A stretch of DNA of 64,000 nt from Escarpia spicata (Eukaryota; Annelida; Polychaeta; Sabellida; Siboglinidae). Of this stretch, positions 53,989-64,000 are shown piece by piece. Each line of letters opens with the position of its first letter. Position 1 is the stretch's first letter. A model generated the notes under the pieces. That model did no database searches and was not told where the DNA came from. It was given only the letters and a program-made list of their open reading frames with translations. The stretch covers positions 5,148,530 through 5,212,529 of the forward strand of contig OZ023210.1 in assembly GCA_963995525.1 (NCBI GenBank). Direction: 5' to 3'. A program made the translations under genes and the position numbers.

Positions 53989-54486
53989 GCGGACGGTGAA
54001 TAGCGCGCGTGCGCGTAAACACGTATACCACACAACAGCCGAGTCTGCCAAGGTTATTGAAACTAGAAAAAAGCGCTCGGTTATGAAGTGCACAAACGGC
54101 GTATTGCTTTTATAGAGTCTTATTTTTAAATATATGTTTACCATAAGATTCTCTAGTCCTTACAGCTCCTTATAGATCGTTTATTTTATGCTTTTAAGCT
54201 TTTATTAAAATGTTTAACATTACGCAACCCGGCCTACGTGACGAGGCCTACGTGCCGCGTGTCAGGTGGTGTTATAGAACCTTCTAGAAGTTCTACAGTA
54301 AACAACATTCCGTTACAAGGCGTTTATGGAACTACACGGTCTTTTCGACTAGTCTAAACCATGGCATATTCACGGACGGTACGTAACTACCCATATACCT
54401 TTTTAACATTCACGCTTTCTTTTTAATATTTAAGCGATATTTACAAAAACTACAGTTCCTTCGATACCGTGGGTCTATTTTATTAT

Positions 54487-54667
54487 TTAAACTGTAGACC
54501 CTTTTTTTAATCACTGTAGTATATTTAATTATTATTATTATTATTTAAGACTTTGTTTTCTTACAGGACAAATGCGCTATAATATCACCACCAATTTAAA
54601 CTGTAGACCTTTTTTAATCACTGTAATATTATAGTTTATTATTGTTTTCTTACAGGCCAAATGCGCT
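54487..54667 (+). repeat. Tandem duplication of a splice-acceptor-like leader
   Basis: Two copies (about 54487-54595 and 54596-54667) each contain AACTGTAGACC, TTTTTAATCACTGTA and the acceptor-like GTTTTCTTACAG followed by CAAATGCGCTAT. Only the second leads into the long frame at 54668. A spliced leader for that gene is possible. Confidence 0.75.
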
Positions 54668-55186
54668 ATGCCGTTTCCACGGCACAGGGACCGGAAGAAT
54701 AACCCTGATGAGGCGCCTCGGTGGTTTGACGATGGGTACTGCGCTAGGCGGACTCAATCGACCACCGTTAGCCGCTGGGGCTCGAGGTTGCCTAGAGGCG
54801 CGCCGCTACGACAGGAGGCACCTCCTACGACCGGCCGCTGGGGATCGGCGGGGTTGCCTAGGGGCGCGCCGCTACGACAGGAGGCACCTCCTACGTCACC
54901 GCCAGAGGCGGCCGTCGACCCGGACACGCAACTACCGCCGCCGACGTTATATCGCCGCCCCGCGGTACCGGCCGCTCGCACTTGCGTTGTGACTGGTGTA
55001 CGACGCCTCGGTGCCTCGCTGGTGGAGCGCCCCGACGCCTCGCTGGTGGAGCGCCCCGACGATCGTGCCTCGCTGGTGGAGGGTCGCGCCGGCTTCGGAC
55101 CTGATCCGGACCCCCCTCGACCTCCCTATAACAGTACTGGTAGTGGTGGTGGACCACCCAGTGCTTACGGCGTACGCTGGGGATAG
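54668..55186 (+). CDS. Proline-rich repeat protein, unknown
   Basis: 172 residues. It has two copies of LPRGAPLRQEAPPT and three of ASLVERPD or ASLVEG, then a proline-rich tail. No known domain is seen. It is preceded by a pyrimidine-rich acceptor-like site (TTTTCTTACAG), so it may be a 3' exon. The GC-rich repeats keep several frames open, so coding is not proven. It is the only plus-strand gene candidate in the right arm. Confidence 0.4.
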   Translation: MPFPRHRDRKNNPDEAPRWFDDGYCARRTQSTTVSRWGSRLPRGAPLRQEAPPTTGRWGSAGLPRGAPLRQEAPPTSPPEAAVDPDTQLPPPTLYRRPAVPAARTCVVTGVRRLGASLVERPDASLVERPDDRASLVEGRAGFGPDPDPPRPPYNSTGSGGGPPSAYGVRWG

Positions 55187-55321
55187 TAGAATATAATAAT
55201 AATATTGCTCACCGCACTCCTCGTTGTCTTTATGTTCACACCGTTATTATCCGTTTGAACTCTATATTCCAACTAGTTGTTCTGAACCCTCTATAAAGAC
55301 AAGCTTACATCTACCTACTAG

Positions 55322-55481
55322 GTTACGGTATGAATAATACAGTAGCATTATTCTCCAATGCAGCCCAGTCAGCCAGCATCGTTCAATGGACTTTGGACGC
55401 CGTTACGGTATGAATAATACAGTAGCATTATTCTCCAAAGCAGCTCAGTCAGCCAGCATCGTTCAATGGACTTTGGACGCC
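55322..55481. repeat. 80-bp tandem duplication in the right arm
   Basis: Two nearly identical 80-bp copies starting GTTACGGTATGAATAATACA. Each contains the small inverted repeat GAATAAT/ATTATTC and ends CAATGGACTTTGGACGCC. Confidence 0.9.
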
Positions 55482-55672
55482 TGTTACCGATTACGCTTGG
55501 TGTCAACAACAACAACAAGCGTCATACCGGGTGAAGGTTTGTAAAAAAGAATGGCGCGAAAGAATAGCATAGCCGCTAGCTAAGGGATTCGTTCAAAGGT
55601 CTTGTTATAATATACAAAGTGCTAGAACCGTTACCTAGAGGGCGCTACTAATATCGTTATATAAGTTCGGTG

Positions 55673-55984
55673 AAATATACCACCGCTAGGGTAAATAACC
55701 GCTATATAACCTTCTTTCGTACTAGTATAACCATCTCCGAACCTTCTAGACGAATATCCTTCTAGTACAAGACACCAGGAGGCTCTAGGGGGTAGTGAAA
55801 TGGTACTATCTCGCTACACCAGGGGCGCAAATATACCACCGCTAGGGTAAATAACCGCTATATAACCTTCTTTCGTACTAGCATAACCATCTCCGAACCT
55901 TCTAGACGAATATCCTTCTAGTACAAGACACCAGGAGGCGCTAGGGGGTAGTGAAATGGTACTATCTCGCTACACCAGAGGGCG
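55673..55984. repeat. 156-bp tandem duplication reaching into the right TIR
   Basis: Two copies (55673-55828, 55829-55984) start AAATATACCACCGCTAGGG. The second copy's end is the inner part of the right TIR, so the first copy carries an extra piece of TIR sequence (AGTGAAATGGTACTATCTCG). This explains why the inner TIR border is repeated. Confidence 0.9.
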
Positions 55985-56234
55985 CTACGTACTGTCTGTC
56001 TCGGCTACGTACTGTCTCGCCACACTCATCAATCATCCTGCCACACTCATCAATCATACGTTTTTTATAAGTAAGCTGTCAAACCCACTTAAGATATTTC
56101 ATTTTTTATAAGTAGATTTTTCAATCGTGCCGGGTCAACTTGCTTGACCTTTGTTGATCTTTGTGACCCGCGGTGCCTTTGATCTCCTTTGATCTCGGCA
56201 CGAGTCGGGGGCCAGCGCGGTCTCCTTTACTACT
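55950..56234 (-). repeat. Polinton right terminal inverted repeat
   Basis: 285 bp, the reverse complement of 39667-39951 with three mismatches confined to the innermost 35 bases. Confidence 0.97.
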
Positions 56235-56240
56235 ATTGCT
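56235..56240. repeat. Right target-site duplication ATTGCT
   Basis: Identical to 39661-39666. Confidence 0.95.
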
Positions 56241-56400
56241 GTATCCACCATGTCGCCTTCCAGTAATACGGGTGCAGTCAGCCGTGTCGTGATACCGGTC
56301 ACATTGGGCAGTTAACGCTCGTTCAATTCGCAACAAGAGCGATGTATTCACGGATTACTTGACCGAGGTGAATATGGATCTTGTAGCCATCACAGAGACG

Positions 56401-56945
<545 letters not shown>

Positions 56946-57219
56946 GTGGCTAAGCACTGGAGAAAAAGACAATAAAACTATAAAAGACCTGACGCCCGCC
57001 GAATATCAGTTTGTACATCTTCCTCGGAAAAATCGCTGCGGTGGTGATATCGTCCTTGATTGCCGATCGAGTTTCGAGGTGGTTGTTAACCGACGTCGAT
57101 GATATGAAATCTTTCGAGTTCATGGATGTTGATGTTTCATCATCGGGAAACTTGTAATCATTTACCGTCCACCTCCGTCGAAAAAGAATAAACATTCGTT
57201 GGCTGTGCTTCATTAAACT

Positions 57220-60200
57220 CAACATCAAACTGGTGTACTTGAAATGCCAAATAATAGAATTGTGAATAAACACAAACATCCCTCTGCTTTTGCCTTCAGT
57301 AATTTTCACAGTTTCCATATAATACCATTCCAGGTTGTATTCCTGCATTGTAAGTTGTCTTTGAAAATGTGCAGGCTTTACTTCTGATATTGCTATAACA
57401 TATGTAGTGGAGTTGAGTGGTTTTTAGTCTACGTTTTAGTTCAGTTAGTTTTCCTTTTGTTAGTACACTAGCATTTGTATACCATACAATTATTTCTTCT
57501 GTACTGGAACTTTTTGGTTGGTTATTTCATCCCTTTGTTTTACCTTGATTACTTGCCTTTCTCCTAGTCGACCTCTTACCAGGTAGAACAAAATTGTAGT
57601 CTGTTCCTGTTGTGTTTTTTATATCTTACCTCCTGCAATAGTCGTTCCTTCTCCCTGTCAACCTTGCTCATGTCATGCTTTATAATCATTACACTGAATG
57701 ACTCACCTTTCTTTTTCAGTTTATGTAGGTTTTTCATTACGGAAGCTTTTTTCCTCATCTGACAAGGATACAAGTAGGGGACAACTTCTTGTTTTGTTTC
57801 CGCTGTCTCTGTCTCCTTTCCAGGCTTATTTCCTGGCCTCCTTATTTGTACATGTAATGTAAACGTTATTAAATTAGACATCATTAAATAACTAAACATA
57901 TCCAAATATATTAAATACATTTTCGTAGCATATATTAACATATATATATATATATATCACTTAAATTGTGTATACTGATTACATTATGTATTTATTGATT
58001 GTCGCAAATTTGACTGCACCGCATTCAACAAAGTACTGCTCAAATACAAAATGCTCCGTCAAATACACATTTTATTAATGTATACATAGTTATTAAGAAT
58101 TATGCATATCCATAATGCATACTGTACACAAAAGGATAACTCTTCATTCAATACATAGGAGAAATATTAAATTATAAGCACTTTTCGCCGGGGTCCTGTA
58201 CGGATCGAACGTCATATTTACTTCAATATAATATGAAAACTCTGGAATAAACATGCTCAAAACCACCCAAAATGTAAAAAGTTAGTTTTTTACGCCTAAA
58301 CTTTTTACACTAACAAGGATAATCGTAACATAAAACGCATCAGTAGCGCAATAACATATCAAAACTTTAAGGAGACCGGAATGTCACTATTAAGGTCATC
58401 ATTTGGACTGGGTGAAAGTATCCAGAATAGCGAGGGGACCGTTGTAATGGTCTTGAAATTTATATGGGGTTTGAATAGTTTTAGTCTATGTAGCTGGTTT
58501 TCCATTAAAATGCTGTTGGAATAAACTTTTTAAATATTACGATTCGTTACGTAAGACTGGTGTAGAGAACCCCACACTCATGTAGCGCTTCGTCACGCTT
58601 GCCCACAGACCTCCCTCCATACTTTATAGATGGCCCCTTACATAATGTACACGTATCTAAAAATGATTTTCGGAAGAGCATCCAAATGTAATTTACTTTC
58701 ACAAGTTCGTTGTATGGAATATGTTTGAATTAGTTATTATTTCAACCGTGCCTGCCAGTTGAATTTTTTTTTTTATTATTTCAATAAGTAATGCAAATTT
58801 GGTTTTCTATTACAGGAGCGGGCCGGCGGCATAATGTAACAAGCGAGGATATAAACTGTTGGGAGCCTAGCACTGAAAAAGTGGGTTTATATGTTTGTTC
58901 AGATAGTTTCGTGACAAATATACATTGTATTATTTTTCTGTCAAAGGATACAAACATACGATATTATATCTTATGTGAAACATTAACACTCTTTTATCAA
59001 ATTTCAGATATGTGTATGTAACATATGACTTTTCCAACAATGTAAACAATACATTTGTGACTGAATGCTGTTAGAGTATCGCGTTGTAAATGCAGACATA
59101 CTATGTCACATGGTTGTTTAAAAACTGTTGAACTGTGTTGTTTATGACAATAGTGTTTCAGTGTTGTGTGCGGCAGGTTCGATCCCTGCTGGTGCTCAGT
59201 ATCCACCCACTACTGGTTGTGCACACACTTATTCCATTCAATAACTTCAACCGTTTACAATAACTCCATCTAAACTAAGTTAATTCCACTTAAACAATTA
59301 TTGGAAATAGCACAGCAAATTAGCATGCCACATATTACATGGCAATGGCAATTAGGTAGGAAGAAACTTCTGAAAGATAAGCAATGACTTAGTCGTGGAA
59401 ACAAGGGTGGAAGACAAATAACCCAAATGGGATGAAAATGTAGGAATTTGTACATAAATAGAGTTTTAAATTCACAGAGAAAACCCAACAACAAGGGAGT
59501 ATTTCAACCTGAAGAGGGCATGAATACAACACATCACCCCCAACATCACATGTTTGTATATATCGTAGCACCCCAACATGTGATATGTTGACTATGTGCT
59601 ATGCAGTAAAAAGATGGCTGGAGGAAAGGTGCCAACTTGCATGGTTTCTACAGAAAGACAACATGAGGCGACCACATGCTAATGTTCGACACAACAACTG
59701 TACCCTAGTATGAGAGGCTATACTGCTGATACATACATGTTATGGGGTGTTTGCCAAGGATGGGTGTTGTACTTGGATGTGTACTGCTGTAATGCAACAG
59801 TAAATTTTTCAAGTTTTACATGCAGTTGTTTGCAAAACTTTGGATTACACCGAACTGTTTTTACCAGGGAAACTTTTGTTGGTTGTGCAATTTGAATTGA
59901 CATGTTTCATACAGTATGAATTAATCATGTATATTGCAAGGTATATTATGTCCTGATGTTATAGTTTCTAGAGTATCAGGGTTTCACTGTATCATATGAA
60001 CACTTGCAATAACAAAATAAAATGTTTGTAACAAATTTAATAACACATCTACGACCATGTACACACATACTGAATAATACTAGGCATAGCTAGGTAATCG
60101 GTATGACAACAATATTTTCTGACAGACGTGTGTATTAAAACAAGCAATTCTCTTTTACTTTATTCCATGATCAGATCGAGGTAATGAGCGACTAGTCTTT

Positions 60201-60780
60201 TTGTTTTCACTTCTCTAGATTTAAGTATGAATCGGCTTGTTCTTTACTTAATTAGCATAATGCCTATTCTTGATGTGTTTACCATAAAGGTGTATTATAT
60301 TCAACAACACGTGGCCAGTAACATATACTGTTATTGCCACCTTGAGTTTTTAAATAGAAGTTTCAAGAGACAGTGTTACTGAATGTCAAATGTTTCAAAC
60401 AAGTTCAAGTTAGGGAATAACAATGTTCTTCTTGAGGAAACAGTGTGTTTCTTTATATAAAAATAAATAACACACAAGTCGATTCCGAAAGTAAACACGT
60501 TCGATAGGAACTCTCATAAAGCTGCATTCTCGGGCACGAACAGTGCTTAGTTAACACTGTTACCTAATGATGTATGTTATACCTTACCTCCAAAATAGTT
60601 ATCATATGCCATTATTTGTAAGTTCTTGTAATTGTTTTTTATGTTGCCTGGTTCCCACAACCTGGTTCACACAATCAAAAACCGGCGAAGACAGCAAGTG
60701 GGACGAACTATTTAATCACCGAACGTCCGTATATTTTTGTTGACCGGCAATAGACCAAGGGTAGTCTAATACGATTACTG
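57220..60780. other. AT-rich stretch without recognised gene
   Basis: I see only short frames without family resemblance, a short TA run near 57942-57956 and scattered polyadenylation-like hexamers. Confidence 0.45.
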
Positions 60781-60791
60781 GCTCGGGAAAA

Positions 60792-60992
60792 TTATTTCTG
60801 GTACCCTTTAAGCCTTTCACTTTTAACTTGTTTGATATATTCCTGTCTAGCTGTAGTGACCTGTCTTCCTTCTCCCGTGCATTCGCCAGGTCTTGAATAC
60901 ATCATTCGCCGCATTTCTATCTGTAAACGCTCATCATTGGTACCAAGGCTAACTACATGCTTGGTCTCCTTCGCCTCCAACAATGTGTTCAA
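60792..60992 (-). other. Possible short coding fragment
   Basis: A 66-codon minus-strand frame with protein-like composition (ERLQIEMRRMMYSRPGECTG, then TARQEYIKQVKSERLKGY). It has no recognised family and no clear acceptor; it may be transposon debris or a terminal exon. Confidence 0.2.
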
Positions 60993-61199
60993 CCCCGTTT
61001 TCTGGTGTCAAACCGCGCGATTTTTATTCACGCTAATCGGGCCTGTGAATTGTAGAACACTGTTCTCCGCGAATATGACAAGATCGGCAGATATGTCCAA
61101 ACACCGCGCGGGCCAATCGGGCCTGTGAATTGTTGCAGCAGAAAATTCACGGGATCCCGGCTCGGGAGCCCGCAGTTACGTCGAACGATGATTTAACCT

Positions 61200-62010
61200 C
61201 ACCCAGTTGAAAGGTAAGACAAAAGTGCGTCGAGTCATCATTCGAGAAATGCTCTTCCATGATGATGCTTCGCTGACAACTCACACAGAGCAAGATCTTC
61301 AGCAATTATTGGACAGCGTCTCCCATGCCTGCAATGAATTTAAATTGACTATCGCCATTAAACAGACGAATGTCATGGGACAGGACGTCGTCGTGCCGCC
61401 TTTAATCAACACTGACACCGTAACACTTGATATCGTTGATAACTTCACGTACCTAGACTCCATAATCACGAGTAATTTGTTGTTATATGCTTAATTAAAT
61501 GCATAGAGTTTATAGCAAAAGCTGATCGAAGCCGTCATATCCAAACTGAACATGAGATCGAGTGTCAAGCAATAATTATGTTGATGGAAAATACCAAACT
61601 ACATATGTCATCAGCTAACTCCTCTACAGAAGTGGGGCGTAGACAACCTACGCAAGACAAGAGAAGAGACTGAATAGCTTTCACCTTCGCTGTCTCAGAC
61701 GCATCTCCTTGAAGGACATTGTCACGAACACAGAGCTATGTCCTGGGGCGTCCTCCAGCTTCAGCATGATATACACGCTGTTAAGCCAGCGACGTCTGGG
61801 GTGGTTCGGTCATGTTCATCGAATGGTTAGCGGTCGTGTACCGAAAGATGTACTGTATCGTGAACTCGTCACTGGGACGCATATTATTAGCCGCCACATC
61901 TGCGCTACAATTTAAAGACACCTGCAAGCGTGATATGAAGATGGCGTGTAGACACAAGCAGCTGGGAAACAGCGGCCGATGATAGTGGTCATTGGAGGTC
62001 GATCGTCAAA
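61200..62010 (+). pseudogene. Decayed LINE reverse transcriptase, copy A
   Basis: It begins with a degraded catalytic motif (LFHDDASLTTHTEQDLQQLL, where active relatives have FADD), then FKLTIAIKQTNVMGQDV and DNFTYLDSIIT. After stops it continues RRLGWFGHVHRM and GRVPKDVLYREL, and then a CKRDMK-like end. It is the same LINE family as the fragment at 39124-39333. Confidence 0.8.
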
Positions 62011-62356
62011 ACTGGCATGAGAAGAGGAGAGGGTAAAAGACCAACGCAACTGGCTGAGAAGAGGACCACCGAAAGTATACCTGCTAATTCTTCCGGAATT
62101 TCAGGGAGTCTCGTTGATGTTGGGTATGTCTCCTTGTCTTCCGGATTACAGGCAAATATTCCGGATTTCCCGTTCAAATCTCCAACAGCACACCCCCCAT
62201 CTTCCGTTGTCATCATCCGAAACAGCGCGGCACCACGGGTAACATGCTGAAACGTGTTGTACCGCTGTTACGGCGAGACATCTTTAGCAGAACGTACCCT
62301 CCCCCAGTCTTCCGATTTCAAGATCCGAGAGACAGCGCGACGAGACAGCGCAACAT

Positions 62357-62690
62357 GTGAAGCATGCTGAACCGCTGATGAATCTCCCGGAATTAAAAGT
62401 TCGCAGGTATATTGTTAGCTGGGATGGTCACGAATACAGGGGTCCTGGAACGTGCTTCCGTGTTCATGACGTTGACGGTCGTTTACCGAAAGATGTACTA
62501 TTGATCGTCCACATCTGCGCTACAAAGACACCTGCAAGCGTAACATGAAGGTGGCGGGTATTGGTTGACACAAGCACAAACACCAGGGACCAGCAAACGC
62601 CGAGGTCGTCGCAGTGGCGCCTTACAGTCTGCTAGAAGTCACATGGCACAATCAAAACCAGTGGTGTCGCCTGGTGCACTAATGGCCAAC
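62357..62690 (+). pseudogene. Decayed LINE 3' fragment, copy B
   Basis: It repeats the 3' part of copy A: GTTCATGACGTTGACGGTCG, ACCGAAAGATGTAC, CCACATCTGCGCTAC and GACACCTGCAAGCG. It is further degraded. The sequence between the two copies is rich in TTCCGGA-type motifs and unassigned. Confidence 0.7.
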
Positions 62691-62754
62691 TAACAAATGG
62701 ATTAACAAAATAACATGATCTCAGAAATATCATGTGACTTTTGTTTTGGACAAC

Positions 62755-62922
62755 ATGGCAGACAGCGAAGTTACGTCTGGTGAATCTGACGATTCGCCGT
62801 TGTCGGTTGGAGACAACCCCGGTGACAGCCCAGGTCGAGATTGGAGACTGTATAATGTCATATTACTGGGATTTTCTTTCATGCTTATTTTCACCGCCTT
62901 CATGACTTGTTCTATGGCAGAG
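62755..62922 (+). CDS. UNC93-like (UNC93A/MFSD11) protein, first coding exon
   Basis: ATG 62755 is followed by an acidic Ser/Asp/Pro-rich cytosolic head (SDDSPLSVGDNPGDSPG), then RDWRLYNVILLGFSFMLIF and TAFMTC, the first membrane helix. The helix pattern (NVILLGFSFML then FTAF) resembles the start of UNC93A and MFSD11, transporter-fold membrane proteins. The exon is exactly 56 codons and ends at donor GAG|GTAGGC. The remaining exons are not seen in the last kilobase and should lie beyond the window. Confidence 0.6.
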
Positions 62923-63278
62923 GTAGGCACGAGCCATGAGTATGACGGCAAAGCCAAATCATGGCAAATGAAATCATAGAAATGTACTGTTGTCAGTCAC
63001 TCGGACAGTGTCAAACAGTAGTCTGTAGACCCATTAGCATTAGTTATATTGACTAATTTAATGACTAATTGAGTAAATTTAGTAGGCTTAATCTCCGGTA
63101 ATTAATCTCCCAATGTGAGTAATGTCTGAGTATTAGTAATGACTAATCAGTACCTTCTTGCCATCTTCAGTCAAATCTCAAGAGTCAAGAGGGTACTGTG
63201 TCTTAGACTTTGTGAGTGTGTCTAATTATGACTAATATTCATTTACTGACCCAGGGAGTAGACACGGTACTACTGTGT

Positions 63279-63448
63279 CTATTCGCCGGCACCCCGGGGC
63301 AGTAAATGAGTGACAATAGTATCCATCCAGGCCTCTGACTCTGCATTACCTTTCACCTTTGCAGTTTTACCTTGCCGTTGCCTTTTCAGTTTGGATGCAG
63401 GAGATTTCTCCCCAGTAGATGACTTGACATGTTGATTTACCAAAACTC
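63279..63448 (-). CDS. Possible terminal exon, unknown protein
   Basis: Minus-strand acceptor CTGAATCAG, then an open frame (VNQHVKSSTGEKSPASKLKR, WMDTIVTHLLP) to TAG at 63279-63281. Composition is protein-like and an ASKLKRQRQGK segment is nuclear-localisation-like. No family is recognised and upstream exons are not identified. Confidence 0.3.
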
Positions 63449-63615
63449 CTGATTCAGACAGATTAAATTAGTCATTAAATAATAAAACAAAAACAATATT
63501 CTTTAGACACAGAATTGTCATTTGTTGGATCACCCTGTCAGAGACTAGCATCAGCTCCATCTCTAAACTCCTTCCAAACCAGACTTGAAAAGTAGTGGTG
63601 CGCTAAGCGGTATTA

Positions 63616-63699
63616 ACAAAACACACACTTCCTTCCCGTGTGCACAAGCATATATATATATATATGTTTGTGCGCATGGGAAGGAAGTGTGTGTTTTGT
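63616..63699. repeat. Near-perfect 84-nt hairpin
   Basis: The arm ACAAAACACACACTTCCTTC pairs with GAAGGAAGTGTGTGTTTTGT. The pairing continues through CCGTGTGCACAA/TTTGTGCGCATGG with a few mismatches, around a TA-rich loop. It could be a palindromic repeat, a tiny foldback element or a precursor-like RNA hairpin. Confidence 0.8.
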
Positions 63700-64000
63700 A
63701 GCCTCTCTGAACCAACTGAACCGGTTATTTTACAGTTAGTTTTAAAATAACTTGCATGAATACTACACTTTATATGTGTATTATTGCAAATAATTTGTTA
63801 AAAGAAGCAAATTTAAAGGTCACATTTTTTTTCGATATGAACTGAAATGTTCATAATAAAACTAGTAATAATTAAAAATGAAAAATCATGCATAAACGCA
63901 TTTACAAACACAAACTAGTTCGTGGCTTCATGCATCCAATGGCAACTTCATAGCAAATCGCTTTTCTTGCTTTGATTACTGCAAATTGATAACTAATTTG

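Larger units (their letters stand above)
39667..56234. mobile_element. Complete Polinton/Maverick (polintovirus-like), 16,568 bp
   Basis: The element is bounded by 285-bp TIRs starting AGTAGTAAAGGAGACC and by perfect 6-bp duplications. It carries the family's core genes: integrase, packaging ATPase, adenain-like protease, major and minor capsid, and family B polymerase. Plus-strand genes fill the left two thirds; the polymerase and two other genes run leftward from the right. No core gene shows a stop or frameshift. The coding body is GC- and CpG-rich, in contrast to the flanks. Near-identical TIRs imply a recent insertion. Extra genes beyond the core are a NADAR protein and an RPA-like protein. 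It is inserted in a decayed LINE. Confidence 0.98.

Overview
The window is animal nuclear DNA. It holds split genes with GT-AG (and two GC-AG) introns, abundant minisatellites, LINEs, MITEs and one complete Polinton/Maverick element. I recognise 15 consecutive minus-strand exons of Integrator subunit 1 (INTS1), a GT15 (KRE2-like) mannosyltransferase exon and the first exon of an UNC93-like protein. An invertebrate metazoan fits best. Amphioxus is my guess, because I recall exon-boundary minisatellites being reported there, but nothing here proves it.

Layout. 1-6.5 kb: AT-rich, with one tandem duplication and an 18-copy 46-bp minisatellite. 6.57-7.09 kb: last exon of a plus-strand GT15 gene. 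9.3-29.3 kb: 5' part of INTS1 on the minus strand. Its 15 exons join in perfect phase into about 679 codons, then the homology stops and plus-strand GT15 sequence follows. Three of its splice junctions have been copied into long tandem arrays: the donor of exon 4 (23.7-25.35 kb), the acceptor of exon 9 (18.1-18.4 kb) and the acceptor of exon 15 (9.42-12.83 kb). 29.4-39.4 kb: transposon-rich, with a truncated LINE, a near full-length CR1/Jockey-like LINE with one frame break, a long-TIR MITE, a FLYWCH/MULE transposase relic and a LINE fragment.

39,667-56,234: a 16,568-bp Polinton with 285-bp TIRs that differ at only three positions and a perfect 6-bp target duplication (ATTGCT). It is GC- and CpG-rich against AT-rich surroundings, and no conserved gene is visibly broken. 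Plus strand: NADAR-domain protein, packaging ATPase, two conserved Polinton proteins, small membrane protein, integrase with chromodomain, second membrane protein, minor capsid, basic core-like protein, major capsid, adenain-like protease. Minus strand: protein-primed-type DNA polymerase B, a PPxY-bearing unknown and an RPA-like single-strand-binding protein with an acidic tail. A proline-rich repeat protein lies in the right arm. This is a virus-like gene set: integrase and polymerase for transposition and replication, ATPase, protease and capsid proteins for particle assembly. The NADAR and RPA-like genes are the unusual cargo.

56.2-64 kb: the Polinton sits in a decayed LINE endonuclease, which also carries a MITE with a long GT run. 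Further decayed LINE pieces, the first exon of an UNC93-like gene and a long hairpin follow.
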